A DNA stretch of 64,000 nt, taken from contig NZ_CP130630.1 in assembly GCF_030551255.1 (NCBI RefSeq), positions 9,051,001 to 9,115,000 on the forward strand. Direction: 5' to 3'. The position numbers were made by a program, and so were the translations under genes. Numbering within the stretch: the first letter of the stretch is position 1; each line of letters opens with the position of its first letter. The notes below the pieces were generated by a model. It was not told the DNA's origin, ran no database searches, and saw only the letters and a list, made by a program, of their open reading frames with translations. Source of the DNA: Streptomyces sp. NL15-2K. GTDB taxonomy: Bacteria; Actinomycetota; Actinomycetes; Streptomycetales; Streptomycetaceae. Shown piece by piece: positions 1 through 9,204 of this stretch.

Positions 1-1
1 T

Positions 2-967
2 CTCGCCGACCTGACCGACCTGCTGCCCGCCCGGCTCAAGGCGGACATCCCGCAGCGCAGTTGGGACACGGCGACCTTCGGCGACGGGATCCACGGCGTG
101 CCGTTCCTCCAGGAGCCGCGAGTGCTCATCGCCAACGCCACCTGGCTGAAGGAGTCCGGCGTACGGATCCCCACGCCTGAACAGCCGTGGAGCTGGCCGG
201 AGTTCCGGCGGATCACCGAGCGGCTCAGCGGCGACGGCAAGTACGGCGTGGCCTGGCCGCTCAAGGAACCCGTCTCCGCCACGCTCAACCTGTCGCTGTC
301 GGCGGGCGGCCGGCTCTTCCACCGGGGCGCGGACGGCAAGGTCACCGTCAGGTTCGGAAAAGCCGACGAGACAGTGCCCCGCACCATCCATGACCAGGCG
401 AACACCGACCGCAGCGCCTCACCCACCACCCTCGGCAGCGGCGGATCCGACACCCTGCCCGGCTTCTTCGGCGGCAAGTACGCGATGGTCCCGCTCGGGT
501 TCTCGTACCGCCAGCAGATCGCCCAGCAGGCACCGAAGGGCTTCGACTGGCAGGTGCTGCCCGCCCCGGCCGGCGCCGACGGGCTCACCCAGGGCGTCAG
601 CCCGCAGACCCTGTCCGTCGCCGAGGACAGCCCGCACAAGAAGGAGGCCGTGGAGTTCATCGACTTCCTGCTCCGGCCGCGGAACATGGTCCGGCTGGCC
701 CTGGGCGACTGGATGCTGCCCACCGGCACCCAGGCCCTCAAGGACCCCGCCCTGCACACCGCGAAGGACGGCTGGGCCACCGGCACCGCCCTCGCCGCGC
801 ATCTGCGACCGGCGCCCGCACAGTCGGTCCGGGGCTATCCGGAGTGGAAGGACAAGGTCGCCACACCCGCGTTCCAGGAGTACTACAGCGGGGCGATCGG
901 GCTGGAGGAGCTGCGCGAACGCCTTGAAGAGGACGGCAACCTGGTGCTCGCCCGGTACCAGCGCTGA
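2..967 (+). CDS. Extracellular sugar-binding lipoprotein of an ABC importer, 5' end missing
   Basis: The reading frame is open from base 2, so the start codon and lipoprotein signal lie outside the window. The 321 visible residues read as the C-terminal two thirds of a family 1 solute-binding protein (carbohydrate ABC uptake, tethered outside the membrane). Family-typical stretches include GIHGVPFLQEPRVLIANATWL, the LPGFFGGKYAMVPLGFSY region, and VAEDSPHKKEAVEFIDFLL near the end. No permease or ATPase follows; the next gene is convergent and its stop lies 7 nt away, so any partner permeases must be upstream. The exact sugar cannot be told from sequence. Confidence 0.8.
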   Translation, partial: LADLTDLLPARLKADIPQRSWDTATFGDGIHGVPFLQEPRVLIANATWLKESGVRIPTPEQPWSWPEFRRITERLSGDGKYGVAWPLKEPVSATLNLSLSAGGRLFHRGADGKVTVRFGKADETVPRTIHDQANTDRSASPTTLGSGGSDTLPGFFGGKYAMVPLGFSYRQQIAQQAPKGFDWQVLPAPAGADGLTQGVSPQTLSVAEDSPHKKEAVEFIDFLLRPRNMVRLALGDWMLPTGTQALKDPALHTAKDGWATGTALAAHLRPAPAQSVRGYPEWKDKVATPAFQEYYSGAIGLEELRERLEEDGNLVLARYQR

Positions 968-974
968 GCCCGCT

Positions 975-1829
975 TCAGGGAATGGCAGGCCCGGTGATGT
1001 ACCGCCCCTCCTCGTCGTACGGCCAGACATTGGGCACGCAACCGTGCATCCCCTTGATCTGCTGCATCATCGCGGGGGCCGGTTTCCCCGGGCCGGGGCA
1101 GTCGACGTGGCCGTGGCCGAGGAAGTGGCCGACCTCGTGGTTGATGATCAGCGCTCGGTAGGCCGTCACGTCCTTGGCGTAGACGGGAGTCGCCAGCAGC
1201 CAGCGTTCGAGGTTGACCATCACGTTCTCGGACACGCTGCAGTTGAGCTCGCCGCCGGTGTCCAGCCCGTACTGCCCGCAGATCTTGTCCACGGTCCCGG
1301 GCGTCGCGACCCGTACGGCGAAGTCGGTGGCGCCGCCCGCGACCCGCTGGAACGCCGAGTCACCGTCCGCCGTCCAGCCGCGCCGGTCGGCCAGAACGCG
1401 CTCCACCTGCTCGGCGACGTCCGCGGCGGACAGATCGATGCCGTCCTCGACGTCGACCCGGTAACGCAGGGTCGTACCCGTCCCGGCCTTGGCGCTGGTG
1501 CCGGACGCGGTGGTGAAGGTGCCCGGGCCCGTGGCCGGGATGGTGGGTTTGACGGGCGTGGACGGACTGGGTGAGGGCTTGGGGCTGCGCGTCGGCCGTG
1601 CGGCGGGGGCCGTGCTGGATTCGACCGGCTTGGCCTGCTCGGTGGAGCGGGAGTCCTTCGGAGCGTCTTGCGGAGACGTCCATCCCACGGCCGCGAAACC
1701 GGCGGCACCCAGGACGGTCAGCGCGGCCAGACCGCCCCACACCTGCCCCTTCCGGCCGCGCGCCGACGCGTGCGCGGGGCCGTTCGTACGGCGGCGGCTG
1801 CGGGACGGGGTTGTTTTGTGCGCGGTCAT
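975..1829 (-). CDS. Secreted DUF3152 protein with zinc-metalloprotease-like motif
   Basis: 284 aa. A basic N-terminus (RSRRR...GRKGQVWGG) is followed by one hydrophobic segment at about residues 33-50, which fits export or membrane anchoring. A Pro/Ser/Thr/Lys-rich linker comes next (about 60-100), then a DUF3152 domain. The domain contains HEVGHFLGHGHVDC, an HExxHxxxxxH zinc site like that of metzincins. Cysteines in KICGQYG, LNCSV, VDCPG and HGCVP could form disulfides outside the cell. The domain name is a family assignment from memory, and proteolysis is inferred from the motif only. It is transcribed divergently from the two-component system at 1923. Confidence 0.8.
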   Translation of the reverse strand: MTAHKTTPSRSRRRTNGPAHASARGRKGQVWGGLAALTVLGAAGFAAVGWTSPQDAPKDSRSTEQAKPVESSTAPAARPTRSPKPSPSPSTPVKPTIPATGPGTFTTASGTSAKAGTGTTLRYRVDVEDGIDLSAADVAEQVERVLADRRGWTADGDSAFQRVAGGATDFAVRVATPGTVDKICGQYGLDTGGELNCSVSENVMVNLERWLLATPVYAKDVTAYRALIINHEVGHFLGHGHVDCPGPGKPAPAMMQQIKGMHGCVPNVWPYDEEGRYITGPAIP

Positions 1830-1922
1830 GGTCGTTCAGGTTGTGACGGGCATGTGATCGGACCTGGTTCGAATGGCAACGAATTGGTAACGGAGGTTTG
1901 TTGAAGGATCGATACTGAGCAC

Positions 1923-2615
1923 ATGCCACGAGTTCTGCTGATCGAAGACGACCGCGCCGTCCGGGAGGGTGTCGGCCTCGCGCTGCGTCGTCAGGGCCAC
2001 GAGGTCGCCGCCGCCGAGACGGGGGAGGACGGGCTGGAGCGGCTGCGGTCGTTCCGGCCGGACGTCGTGGTGCTGGACCTGATGCTGCCCGGCATGCCGG
2101 GCCTGGACGTGTGCCGGGGGATGCGCGCCCTCGACCAGACACTGCCGATCATCATGGCGACCGCGCGGGGCGACGACGAGGACATCGTCGTAGGGCTGGA
2201 GGCCGGGGCCGACGACTACGTGGTCAAGCCCGTACAGGCCCGGGTGCTGGAGGCGCGCATCCGTGCCGTGCTGCGCCGGGCGGCCGGCGCGCCCGCCGAC
2301 GAAGGCATACCGAAGATCGACACACACGGGGACCTGGCCATCGACCGGGCCGGGCTCTCGGTCACCTGGCAGGGCGAGCCGGTCGCGCTCGCCCCCTCCG
2401 AACTGCGGCTGCTGCTGACCCTGTCCGCCTCGCCCGGCCAGGTGTTCAGCCGGCAGCAACTCCTGGAGGCGGTCTGGGAGCACAGCTTCCACGGCGACGC
2501 GCGCCTGGTGGACGCCTGCGTCAAACGGCTGCGCGCCAAAATGGGCGAACCCCCGCGCGAGCCGCGCTACATCCAGACCGTGCGCGGTTTCGGCTACCGG
2601 TTCGCCTCCCGGTGA
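1923..2615 (+). CDS. OmpR/PhoB-family response regulator
   Basis: 230 aa. An N-terminal receiver domain (about 1-118) has the acidic pocket IEDDRAV, the phospho-acceptor Asp52 in VLDLMLPG, and Lys102 in DDYVVKP. It is joined to a C-terminal winged-helix DNA-binding domain (about 135-228) ending RYIQTVRGFGYRF, the hallmark of this family. The gene is coupled to the kinase by a GTGA overlap at 2612-2615, so the two form a two-component pair. No strong Shine-Dalgarno sequence lies close to ATG 1923. A GATACT element ends only a few bases upstream, so the message may be leaderless or nearly so. Confidence 0.95.
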   Translation: MPRVLLIEDDRAVREGVGLALRRQGHEVAAAETGEDGLERLRSFRPDVVVLDLMLPGMPGLDVCRGMRALDQTLPIIMATARGDDEDIVVGLEAGADDYVVKPVQARVLEARIRAVLRRAAGAPADEGIPKIDTHGDLAIDRAGLSVTWQGEPVALAPSELRLLLTLSASPGQVFSRQQLLEAVWEHSFHGDARLVDACVKRLRAKMGEPPREPRYIQTVRGFGYRFASR

Positions 2616-4105
2616 GGCTCTCGGCGAGAACCCGGGTCAGAGCCCCGCAACTGCGGGGCTTGCGCATGCGGTTGGTGGTGGCGTTCGCCCTCGTCGCCGC
2701 GCTCACCGCCGCCACCACCGGCGCCCTGACCTTCCGGGAGGCACGCACCGGAGTCCTCCAGCAGAGCCAGGACACCGTGATCAAACTGCTGCGCACCCAC
2801 GTGGACCGGTTCGCCCCTGAGCTCGGCATTCCCCCGGGCGAGGCCGAACTGCGGCGGTTCGCGTCCGACGTGGCCGCCGCCGAACCGTCCGGGACCTGGC
2901 GGGTGCTGGTCGCCTACGACGGGCTGAGCGCCACCTCCGCCCCCGACGACCCGTTCGCGGAACTGACGTCCGACCTGCGCGAGGCCGTCGACTCCAGCAC
3001 GGCCACCGTCTTCCAGCGGGTGAACAGCGGCGACCACACCTCCCTCGTCGTCGGCATGTCGGTCATCTACGCCATGCCCGAAGAGGAAGGCCGGATCGCG
3101 TCCGGCGTGCAGGTCTTCCTGGCGGTGCCGCAGGCCACGGAACAGGCGTACGTCGACGCCCTGGTCAGCGCCGTCCAACGGGCCACCGTGCCCGCCCTGG
3201 GCCTCGCCGTGCTGCTCGCGCTGCTCGCCGCCCGCGGAGTGCTGCGGCCGGTGCGCGCACTGCGCCACGCCACCCGCAGCATCGCCGAGGGGCGGCTGGA
3301 CACCCGGCTCGCGGTCGAGGGCTCCGACGAACTCGCCGACCTGTCCCACACGTTCAACGAGACCGCCGCCGCCCTGGAGGAGTCGGTCGCCGAACTGCGC
3401 GGCATGGAGGCCAGGGCCCGCCGGTTCGCCGCGGACGTCTCGCACGAACTGCGCACCCCGCTCGCCGCCATGTCGGCGGTCACCGACGTCCTCGACGAGG
3501 ACGCCGCCGGCCTCGACCCCGACACCGCCACCGCGGTCCGGCTGATCAGCGAGGAGACCGTGAAACTGACCCGGCTGGTGGACGACCTGATGGAGATCTC
3601 CCGCTTCGACGCGGGCGCGGCCGTGCCGCACCTGGACGAGATCGACCTCGCCGAGTCGCTGCGGCGCACGCTCGCCTCCCGCGCCTGGACCGACCTGGTC
3701 GACACCCGGCTGCCGCCGCCCGACGCCCTGCGCGGACGGGTCGACCCGCGCCGCCTCGACGTGATCGTCGCGAACCTCGTCGGCAACGCCCTCCGGCACG
3801 GCGCCCGACCGGTCGAACTGCGCTTGTACGAGGGCGAAGACCCCGGGTCGGCCGTGATCGAAGTGCTGGACAGCGGACCCGGCATCCCGGGCGACGTGCT
3901 GCCCCACGTCTTCGAGCGCTTCTACAAGTCCGACACCGCCCGCACCCGGACCGAGGGCAGCGGCCTGGGCCTCGCCATCACCGCGGAGAACGTCCGGGTG
4001 CACGGCGGCACCGTCCGGGCGGCGAACCGTGCGGAGGGCGGCGCCGTCTTCAGCGTCGAACTCCCGCTGTGGCGGGACACGTTGCCGCAGGAGGACCGAT
4101 CTTGA
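2612..4105 (+). CDS. Sensor histidine kinase
   Basis: 497 aa when read from the GTG at 2612 that overlaps the regulator stop; ATG 2666 is a shorter alternative. It has TM1 at about 20-40, an extracytoplasmic sensor of about 150 residues, TM2 near 197-215, a HAMP linker (RPVRALRHATRSIAEGRL), a HisKA domain with phospho-acceptor His278 in DVSHELRTPLAA, and HATPase_c with N-box NLVGNALRHGA, DSGPGIP and GSGLGLAI. It should autophosphorylate and phosphorylate the upstream regulator. The signal is unknown; the lipoprotein encoded directly downstream could be a sensor accessory. Confidence 0.95.
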   Translation: MRLSARTRVRAPQLRGLRMRLVVAFALVAALTAATTGALTFREARTGVLQQSQDTVIKLLRTHVDRFAPELGIPPGEAELRRFASDVAAAEPSGTWRVLVAYDGLSATSAPDDPFAELTSDLREAVDSSTATVFQRVNSGDHTSLVVGMSVIYAMPEEEGRIASGVQVFLAVPQATEQAYVDALVSAVQRATVPALGLAVLLALLAARGVLRPVRALRHATRSIAEGRLDTRLAVEGSDELADLSHTFNETAAALEESVAELRGMEARARRFAADVSHELRTPLAAMSAVTDVLDEDAAGLDPDTATAVRLISEETVKLTRLVDDLMEISRFDAGAAVPHLDEIDLAESLRRTLASRAWTDLVDTRLPPPDALRGRVDPRRLDVIVANLVGNALRHGARPVELRLYEGEDPGSAVIEVLDSGPGIPGDVLPHVFERFYKSDTARTRTEGSGLGLAITAENVRVHGGTVRAANRAEGGAVFSVELPLWRDTLPQEDRS

Positions 4106-4662
4106 GAGCTGTATGCCGATTCGCGTCGCTGGTGCTGCCGGCGCTCTCCGCCCTCGTCTCCTGCGGCATCCCCGCGACCGGCGTGGTGGAGGTGGGCGGG
4201 CCCGCGAGCGGGATCGTGCCGACGGTACGGGTCTACTTCGTGGCGGACGGCACCCTGGTCGCAGTCCCCCGCAGAACCGTCGCCCCGGTCGACGTCGCGT
4301 CGGCCGTGGACGTGCTGCTCCAGGGCCCGACCGACGCGGAACGCGCCAAGCGCCTGACCACGCTGCTGCCGTCGCCCGGACCGCTGCCGACGGCCGTCCC
4401 GTCCCCGCTGCCGTCGGGCCTCGCCGCGCAGGTGCCGCAAGCGGCGGAGACGCCGGACCTCGTGAAGGTGTCCACGCGGGGCGACCGGGTTTCCCTCGAA
4501 CTGTCCGCCGAGGTGAACGACCTCGCGGCAGCCCAGCTGATCTGCACGGCCGTGGGGGCGCGAAACGTCGCCGACCCCGGGGGCGATCCCGTGCCGGTCA
4601 CCGTCACGGGCCCGGACGGCCGCCGCGTGGAGGAGGCTGCCGTGGACTGCCCCGGCGAGTGA
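4102..4662 (+). CDS. GerMN-domain lipoprotein coupled to the two-component system
   Basis: 186 aa, starting at TTG 4102, which overlaps the kinase stop (TTGA). A GCAGGAGG ribosome-binding site lies just upstream. The signal peptide ends in a lipobox LVSC (Cys about 21). The rest ([38 protein letters not shown]) resembles the GerMN/sporulation-type domain found in LpqB. The order regulator-kinase-GerMN lipoprotein mimics mtrA-mtrB-lpqB on a small scale, so a role as an extracytoplasmic modulator of the kinase is a reasonable inference. Domain assignment rests on pattern only. Confidence 0.75.
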   Translation: MRAVCRFASLVLPALSALVSCGIPATGVVEVGGPASGIVPTVRVYFVADGTLVAVPRRTVAPVDVASAVDVLLQGPTDAERAKRLTTLLPSPGPLPTAVPSPLPSGLAAQVPQAAETPDLVKVSTRGDRVSLELSAEVNDLAAAQLICTAVGARNVADPGGDPVPVTVTGPDGRRVEEAAVDCPGE

Positions 4663-4683
4663 CCGGCAGTCCCGGATATTCAG

Positions 4684-4713
4684 TTGCACGAGACGTCTCG
4701 TCTCGTCTACTGT
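4684..4713 (+). promoter_or_regulatory. Leaderless promoter with embedded 14-bp palindrome, glycosyltransferase gene
   Basis: TTGCAC (4684-4689) and TACTGT (4708-4713), 18 bp apart, form a sigma-70-like promoter. The ATG at 4721 follows the -10 by 7 nt, so the transcript should start at or next to the start codon. A perfect palindrome ACGAGACGTCTCGT occupies 4688-4701, inside the spacer. Occupancy there would block RNA polymerase, as in TetR-type repression. No TetR gene is in the window. Confidence 0.55.
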
Positions 4714-4720
4714 CGACACC

Positions 4721-5917
4721 ATGACCACCCCCCGCGCCCACATCGCCATGTTCTCCATCGCCGCCCACGGCCACGTGAACCCGAGCCTCGAGGTGATCCG
4801 CGAGCTCGTCGCGCGCGGGCACCGGGTCACGTACGCCATTCCGCCCGTGTTCGCCGAGAAGGTCGCCGGGACCGGTGCCGAGGTGAAGCTCTGGACGTCG
4901 ACGCTGCCCTCGCCCGACGACGACCCGGCGGCCTGGGGCACCACCCTGCTGGACAACGTGGAGCCCTTCCTGGCCGACGCGATCCAGGCGCTCCCGCAGC
5001 TGATCGAGGCGTACGAGGGCGACGAACCCGACCTCGTGCTGCACGACATCACCTCCTACCCGGCCCGTGTCCTCGCCCACCGCTGGGGCGTGCCCGCGAT
5101 CTCCCTGTCACCGAACCTCGTCGCCTGGGACGGCTATGAGGAGGAGGTCGCCGAGCCGATGTGGGAGGAGCCGAAGAAGACCGAGCGCGGACAGGCCTAC
5201 TACGCCCGCTTCCATGCCTGGCTGGAGGAGAACGGGATCACCGAGCACCCGGACCCGTTCCTCGGCCGTCCCGCCCGCTCCCTCGTCCTGATCCCCAGGG
5301 CGTTGCAGCCGAACGCCGACCGGGTCGACGAGACCGTGCACACCTTCGTCGGCGCCTGCCAGGGCGACCGCGGCGCGGAGGGCGACTGGCAGCGGCCCGC
5401 CGGCGCCGAGAAGGTGGTCCTCGTCTCGCTCGGGTCCGCCTTCACCAAGCTGCCGGACTTCTACCGGGAGTGCGTCGAGGCCTTCGGCGATCTGCCGGGC
5501 TGGCACCTGGTGCTCCAGATCGGCAAGCACGTCGACCCCGCCGAGCTGGGCGACGTACCGGCGAACGTCGAAGTGCGGTCCTGGGTACCGCAGTTGACGA
5601 TCCTGAAGCAGGCCGACCTGTTCGTCACGCACGCCGGTGCGGGCGGCAGCCAGGAGGGCCTGGCCACGGCCACGCCGATGATCGCCGTACCGCAGGGCGT
5701 GGACCAGTTCGGCAACGCGGACATGCTCCAGGGCCTCGGCGTCGCCCGCCACCTTCCGACCGAGGAGGCGACCGCCGAGGCCCTGCGGGAGGCCGCCCTC
5801 GCGCTGGTCGACGACCCCGAGGTCGCCCGGCGGCTGCAGGAGATCCAGGCGGAGATGGCCCAGGAGGGCGGCACGAAGCGAGCGGCCGACCTCATCGAGG
5901 CCGAACTGCCCGCGTAA
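4721..5917 (+). CDS. Macrolide-type UDP-glycosyltransferase (MGT/OleD-like)
   Basis: 398 aa, the usual size of GT1 macrolide glycosyltransferases. The N-terminal acceptor-binding domain begins with [20 protein letters not shown], including the catalytic-type His in HGHVNP. The C-terminal nucleotide-sugar domain has [28 protein letters not shown], and the [19 protein letters not shown] signature followed by DQFGNADML. Such cytoplasmic enzymes glucosylate macrolides or other hydrophobic acceptors, often for self-protection; the substrate here is unknown. It stands alone, with its own leaderless promoter and a strong terminator. Confidence 0.9.
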   Translation: MTTPRAHIAMFSIAAHGHVNPSLEVIRELVARGHRVTYAIPPVFAEKVAGTGAEVKLWTSTLPSPDDDPAAWGTTLLDNVEPFLADAIQALPQLIEAYEGDEPDLVLHDITSYPARVLAHRWGVPAISLSPNLVAWDGYEEEVAEPMWEEPKKTERGQAYYARFHAWLEENGITEHPDPFLGRPARSLVLIPRALQPNADRVDETVHTFVGACQGDRGAEGDWQRPAGAEKVVLVSLGSAFTKLPDFYRECVEAFGDLPGWHLVLQIGKHVDPAELGDVPANVEVRSWVPQLTILKQADLFVTHAGAGGSQEGLATATPMIAVPQGVDQFGNADMLQGLGVARHLPTEEATAEALREAALALVDDPEVARRLQEIQAEMAQEGGTKRAADLIEAELPA

Positions 5918-5929
5918 CACGCGCGAGAA

Positions 5930-5966
5930 GAGGGCCCGTTGACTCCCCCGGAGTCAACGGGCCCTC
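5930..5966. terminator. Bidirectional hairpin terminator
   Basis: A perfect inverted repeat, GAGGGCCCGTTGACTC then CCCCG then its complement, gives a stem of 16-17 bp with a 3-5 nt loop. It sits between the convergent glycosyltransferase and MMPL genes and can serve both. Confidence 0.85.
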
Positions 5967-6020
5967 GGTCATGAAGGGTTCGCACCCTTATGTGACGGGT
6001 TCACACCCTCGCGGAGCCGT

Positions 6021-8273
6021 TCAGACCCCCAGTCGCTCACCCTCGTCGTCCCGGGCCACGGGCCGGGCCACGGCCTCGGGCGACTCGTCGTGGGTGAGGT
6101 CCGGCATCCGGTGCAGCCACTTCGGCAGGTACCAGTTGCGCTCGCCGAGCAGCGCCATCACCGCGGGGAGCAGCACACCCCGGATGATCGTCGCGTCGAT
6201 GAGCACCGCGGCCGCGAGGCCGACGCCCATCTGCTTCATGGACTGCATGGACAGCGTGCCGAAGATCGCGAAGACGGCGACCATGATCACCGCGGCGCTG
6301 GTCACGACACCGGCGGTGGTGACCACACCGTGCTTGATGGCCTCGTTCGTCGTACGGCCGCGCATCCGTGCCTCGCGGATCCGCGAGACCACGAACACGT
6401 GGTAGTCCATCGACAGGCCGAACAGGATCACGAAGAGGAACAGCGGCAGCCAGGTGATGATGGCGCCGACGCCCTCCGCACCCACCAGCGAGGCACCCCA
6501 GCCGTGCTGGAAGACCCCGACGAGGATGCCGTAGGCCGCGCCCACAGACAGCAGGTTGAGCACGATCGAGGTGATCGCGATCGTCAGCGAGCGGAACGAC
6601 AGCAGCATCAGCGCGAAGGCGAAGACCACGACGAACGCGAAGACCGGGACGACGGCTCCGGCCAGCTGGTCGTTGAAGTCCTTCGACCCGGCCACCTGTC
6701 CGGTGATCGGCGCCTCGACGCCGTCGACCTTGCCGAGCGTGGCGGGCCGCACCTCGTCGCGCAGCTTCTCCAGGTTCTCGCCGGCCTTGTCCAGGTCGGA
6801 GCCGCCGACCAGCGGGACGTAGACGAAGGCGAGGTTCTGGCTGTCGTGCAGCTTGATCTCGACCGGGCCGCGCGAGGCGCCGGAAGCGACCGCCCGCTCC
6901 TTGAACTCGGCCAGGGCGCCCCGTACCTCGGGCGCGTTGATGTCGTCCGCCTTGACGACGACCTCGGCCGGCTCGGAGCCGCCCGGGAAGGCGTCGTTGA
7001 CCCGGTTGTACGTCTGCACGATCGGCAGCGAGTCGCCGAACTCCTGGTCCAGGGTGAGGTTCTGCGTCTTCATGCCGACCGCCGGCGCGGCGATCGCGAG
7101 CAGTGCGCCGGCCGCCACGACGACCGAGATGACGGGCCGCGCGAGCACGCCCTTCAGTACGGCCGTCCAGAACCGGCTCTCGTCGTTGCCGCCGCCCCGG
7201 CGACGCCGCCGCAGGAACGGAATACGGCCCTTCTCGACCCGCCCGCCCAGCAGTGAGAGCAGCGCGGGCAGCACGGTCACCGATCCGACCATGGCGACCG
7301 CCACGACCATCAGCGACGCCAGGCCCATGGCCTCGAACTCGGCGAGCCCGGTGAACAGCATGCCCGCCATCGCCACGCACACCGTGACACCCGAGACGAT
7401 GATCGCGCGGCCACTGGTGGCGGCGGCCACCCGCAGCGCCGTCTGGGGGTCCCGTCCCGCCTCGCGTTCCTCGCGCTCGCGGCGCAGGTAGAACAGGCAG
7501 TAGTCGACGCCTACGGCCAGACCGACCAGGAGCATCACGGAATTGGCGGTCTCACTCATCGGCATCACATGACTGACCAGGCCCATCAGGCCCATCGTCG
7601 CCATGATCGCGGTGATCGCCAGCAGCACCGGCAGCAGGGCCGCCACCAGCGCGCCGAAGGCGATGAGCAGGATGCCGAGGGCCACGGGCACGGCGGAGTA
7701 CTCGGCCTTCTGGAAGTCGTCGCCGAACGCGTCGTCGAACGTCTTCATCATGCTGGCGCCGCCGATCTCCTCGATCCGCAGCGACTCGTGGTCCTTCTGG
7801 ACGTCCTCGACGGCGTTCAGCACCGGCTCGACCCGCTCGCCCGCGGTGTCGGAGTCGCCGCGCATGTCGAACTGCACCAGCGCGCTGCGGCCGTCCTTCG
7901 AGATCGTGTCCGTGTCGTACGGCGAAGTCACGTCCGTGACCTTGCCGGTCTTGTCCACGGCCTCCATGACCGCGGTGACCGCGGCACGGAACTCGGCGTC
8001 CGTGGCCTTGACGCCGCCGTCCTTCGCCTGGATCAGTACGGTCTCACTGGCCGGTTCGTCGATCCCGGCGTCCTTGATGATCCGGGCGGCCGTGTGCGTC
8101 TCGCCCGGCAGCCCGTCGCTCTGGTCGACATCGACCCGCCCCGCCGCCGACCCGAGCCCCATCGCCAGGACGACGAACAGCACCCAGATGCCGACGGCAG
8201 CCCATCGATGCTGGGCACTCCAACCGCCGGCCCGGGCGGCCAACCCCCGTACCCGTGTATCTCCGTTCCCCAT
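6021..8273 (-). CDS. MMPL/RND-family membrane exporter
   Basis: 750 aa from ATG 8273 (MGNGDTRVRGLAARAGGW). A longer frame exists but has no better start. The protein has two MMPL repeats: a TM helix near residue 25, a large extracytoplasmic loop (about 45-185), a membrane bundle with GLAVGVDYCLFYLRR, a second loop (about 380-530), and a second bundle with FGLSMDYHVFVVSRIRE. The paired GxxxDYxxF/DYHVF motifs are family signatures for proton-coupled transport of lipids or hydrophobic compounds. A cytoplasmic tail follows. It is monocistronic, and the substrate is unknown. Confidence 0.93.
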   Translation of the reverse strand: MGNGDTRVRGLAARAGGWSAQHRWAAVGIWVLFVVLAMGLGSAAGRVDVDQSDGLPGETHTAARIIKDAGIDEPASETVLIQAKDGGVKATDAEFRAAVTAVMEAVDKTGKVTDVTSPYDTDTISKDGRSALVQFDMRGDSDTAGERVEPVLNAVEDVQKDHESLRIEEIGGASMMKTFDDAFGDDFQKAEYSAVPVALGILLIAFGALVAALLPVLLAITAIMATMGLMGLVSHVMPMSETANSVMLLVGLAVGVDYCLFYLRREREEREAGRDPQTALRVAAATSGRAIIVSGVTVCVAMAGMLFTGLAEFEAMGLASLMVVAVAMVGSVTVLPALLSLLGGRVEKGRIPFLRRRRRGGGNDESRFWTAVLKGVLARPVISVVVAAGALLAIAAPAVGMKTQNLTLDQEFGDSLPIVQTYNRVNDAFPGGSEPAEVVVKADDINAPEVRGALAEFKERAVASGASRGPVEIKLHDSQNLAFVYVPLVGGSDLDKAGENLEKLRDEVRPATLGKVDGVEAPITGQVAGSKDFNDQLAGAVVPVFAFVVVFAFALMLLSFRSLTIAITSIVLNLLSVGAAYGILVGVFQHGWGASLVGAEGVGAIITWLPLFLFVILFGLSMDYHVFVVSRIREARMRGRTTNEAIKHGVVTTAGVVTSAAVIMVAVFAIFGTLSMQSMKQMGVGLAAAVLIDATIIRGVLLPAVMALLGERNWYLPKWLHRMPDLTHDESPEAVARPVARDDEGERLGV

Positions 8274-8658
8274 GACGGGCTTGCCCCCTTGTGAGCGGTG
8301 GCAGCCCCCTGCCGCCACCTTTCGCTTCGAAGGTATGGGCCGGATAAAGCCATCTCGTCGTGCTGCCCGGTGAAGCATGACGGGCCCGAATCATCCCCTC
8401 GGCCCCCGGGCTCTCCCCACTGGGGAGGATGATGGTCCCTTACATCTACCTGGCCTTCTCGGGGACGACGAGCAGAGTGTCCGGTCCGCCGTCCGTGCCC
8501 CGCTTTGCCGTGACGAGAACCTGTTGAATGAGTCACAGGTGCGTGCTGCGGTTGAATCTCGCCCTCCGCATCGGCCAGAGTTCCGCACAGTCCGCCCGCG
8601 CGGACACGGCCGTCGTGCCCACCCCCACGGGGCACGACGGCCGCCTTATCGTGTGCGG
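8274..8658. promoter_or_regulatory. Intergenic region with 12-bp hairpin and leaderless promoter
   Basis: This gap lies between divergent genes. A perfect 12-bp inverted repeat (GCCGTCGTGCCC, 8609-8620, with its complement 8630-8641) lies immediately upstream of TATCGT (8647-8652), which precedes the ATG at 8659 by 6 nt and fits a leaderless promoter. The dyad therefore covers the spacer and may act as an operator or insulate from upstream transcription. The rest (8274-8600) shows no convincing gene. Confidence 0.5.
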
Positions 8659-9204
8659 ATGACGACGAGGTATGCGGCGCTGCTGCGCGGAATCAACGTG
8701 GGCGGCAGCAAGAAGGTGCCGATGGCCGAACTGCGCGCGCTCTTGGCGGGCCTCGGCCACACGGGCGTCCGTACCTATCTGCAAAGCGGCCAGGCCGTGT
8801 TCACCGGCGACCACGGCGACGAGGAGTCCCTGGCCGCCGAGCTCACGCAGGCGATCGAGAAGCGTTTCGGCTTCACGGTCGACGTGATCGTCCGCGACCA
8901 CGCCTATCTGAAGGCGGTCGCCGAGGCCTGCCCCTTCCCGGCCGCCGAGCTGGAGGCCAAGCAGCTGCACGTCACGTACTTCTCCGCCCCGGTCGACGCC
9001 GAACGCTTCGCGGAGATCGACCGAGCCGCCTACCTCCCGGAGGAGTTCCGCCTCGGCGACCGCGCCCTCTACCTCTACGCCCCGAACGGTCTGGGCCGCT
9101 CCAAGCTCGCCGAGCACCTCTCCAAGCCCCGGCTGAACAAGGGCGTGATCGCCACCAGCCGCAACTGGAACACCGTGCTCAAGCTGGTGGAGCTGACCGA
9201 GTAG
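8659..9204 (+). CDS. DUF1697 family protein
   Basis: 181 aa, family-typical length. It opens TTRYAALLRGINVGGSKKVPMAELRALL and contains RTYLQSGQAVF and GRSKLAEHLSKPRLNKGVIATSRNWNTVLKL, all characteristic of DUF1697. The biochemical function is not established. The ATG at 8659 is preferred because a TATCGT -10 element ends 6 nt before it. The 3' end overlaps the convergent VOC gene by 26 bp. Confidence 0.85.
   Translation: MTTRYAALLRGINVGGSKKVPMAELRALLAGLGHTGVRTYLQSGQAVFTGDHGDEESLAAELTQAIEKRFGFTVDVIVRDHAYLKAVAEACPFPAAELEAKQLHVTYFSAPVDAERFAEIDRAAYLPEEFRLGDRALYLYAPNGLGRSKLAEHLSKPRLNKGVIATSRNWNTVLKLVELTE

Noticed and set aside
8377..8658. Plus-strand extension of the DUF1697 frame upstream to 8377
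   Set aside because: The protein family begins at TTRYAALLRGINVGG. The upstream part has no family similarity and crosses a hairpin and promoter element.
8528..8662. 44-codon frame MSHRCVLRLNLALRIGQ... overlapping the DUF1697 start as ATGA, considered as a leader peptide
   Set aside because: A TATCGT element 6 nt before ATG 8659 supports a leaderless gene. The frame runs through a strong hairpin and has no good ribosome-binding site.
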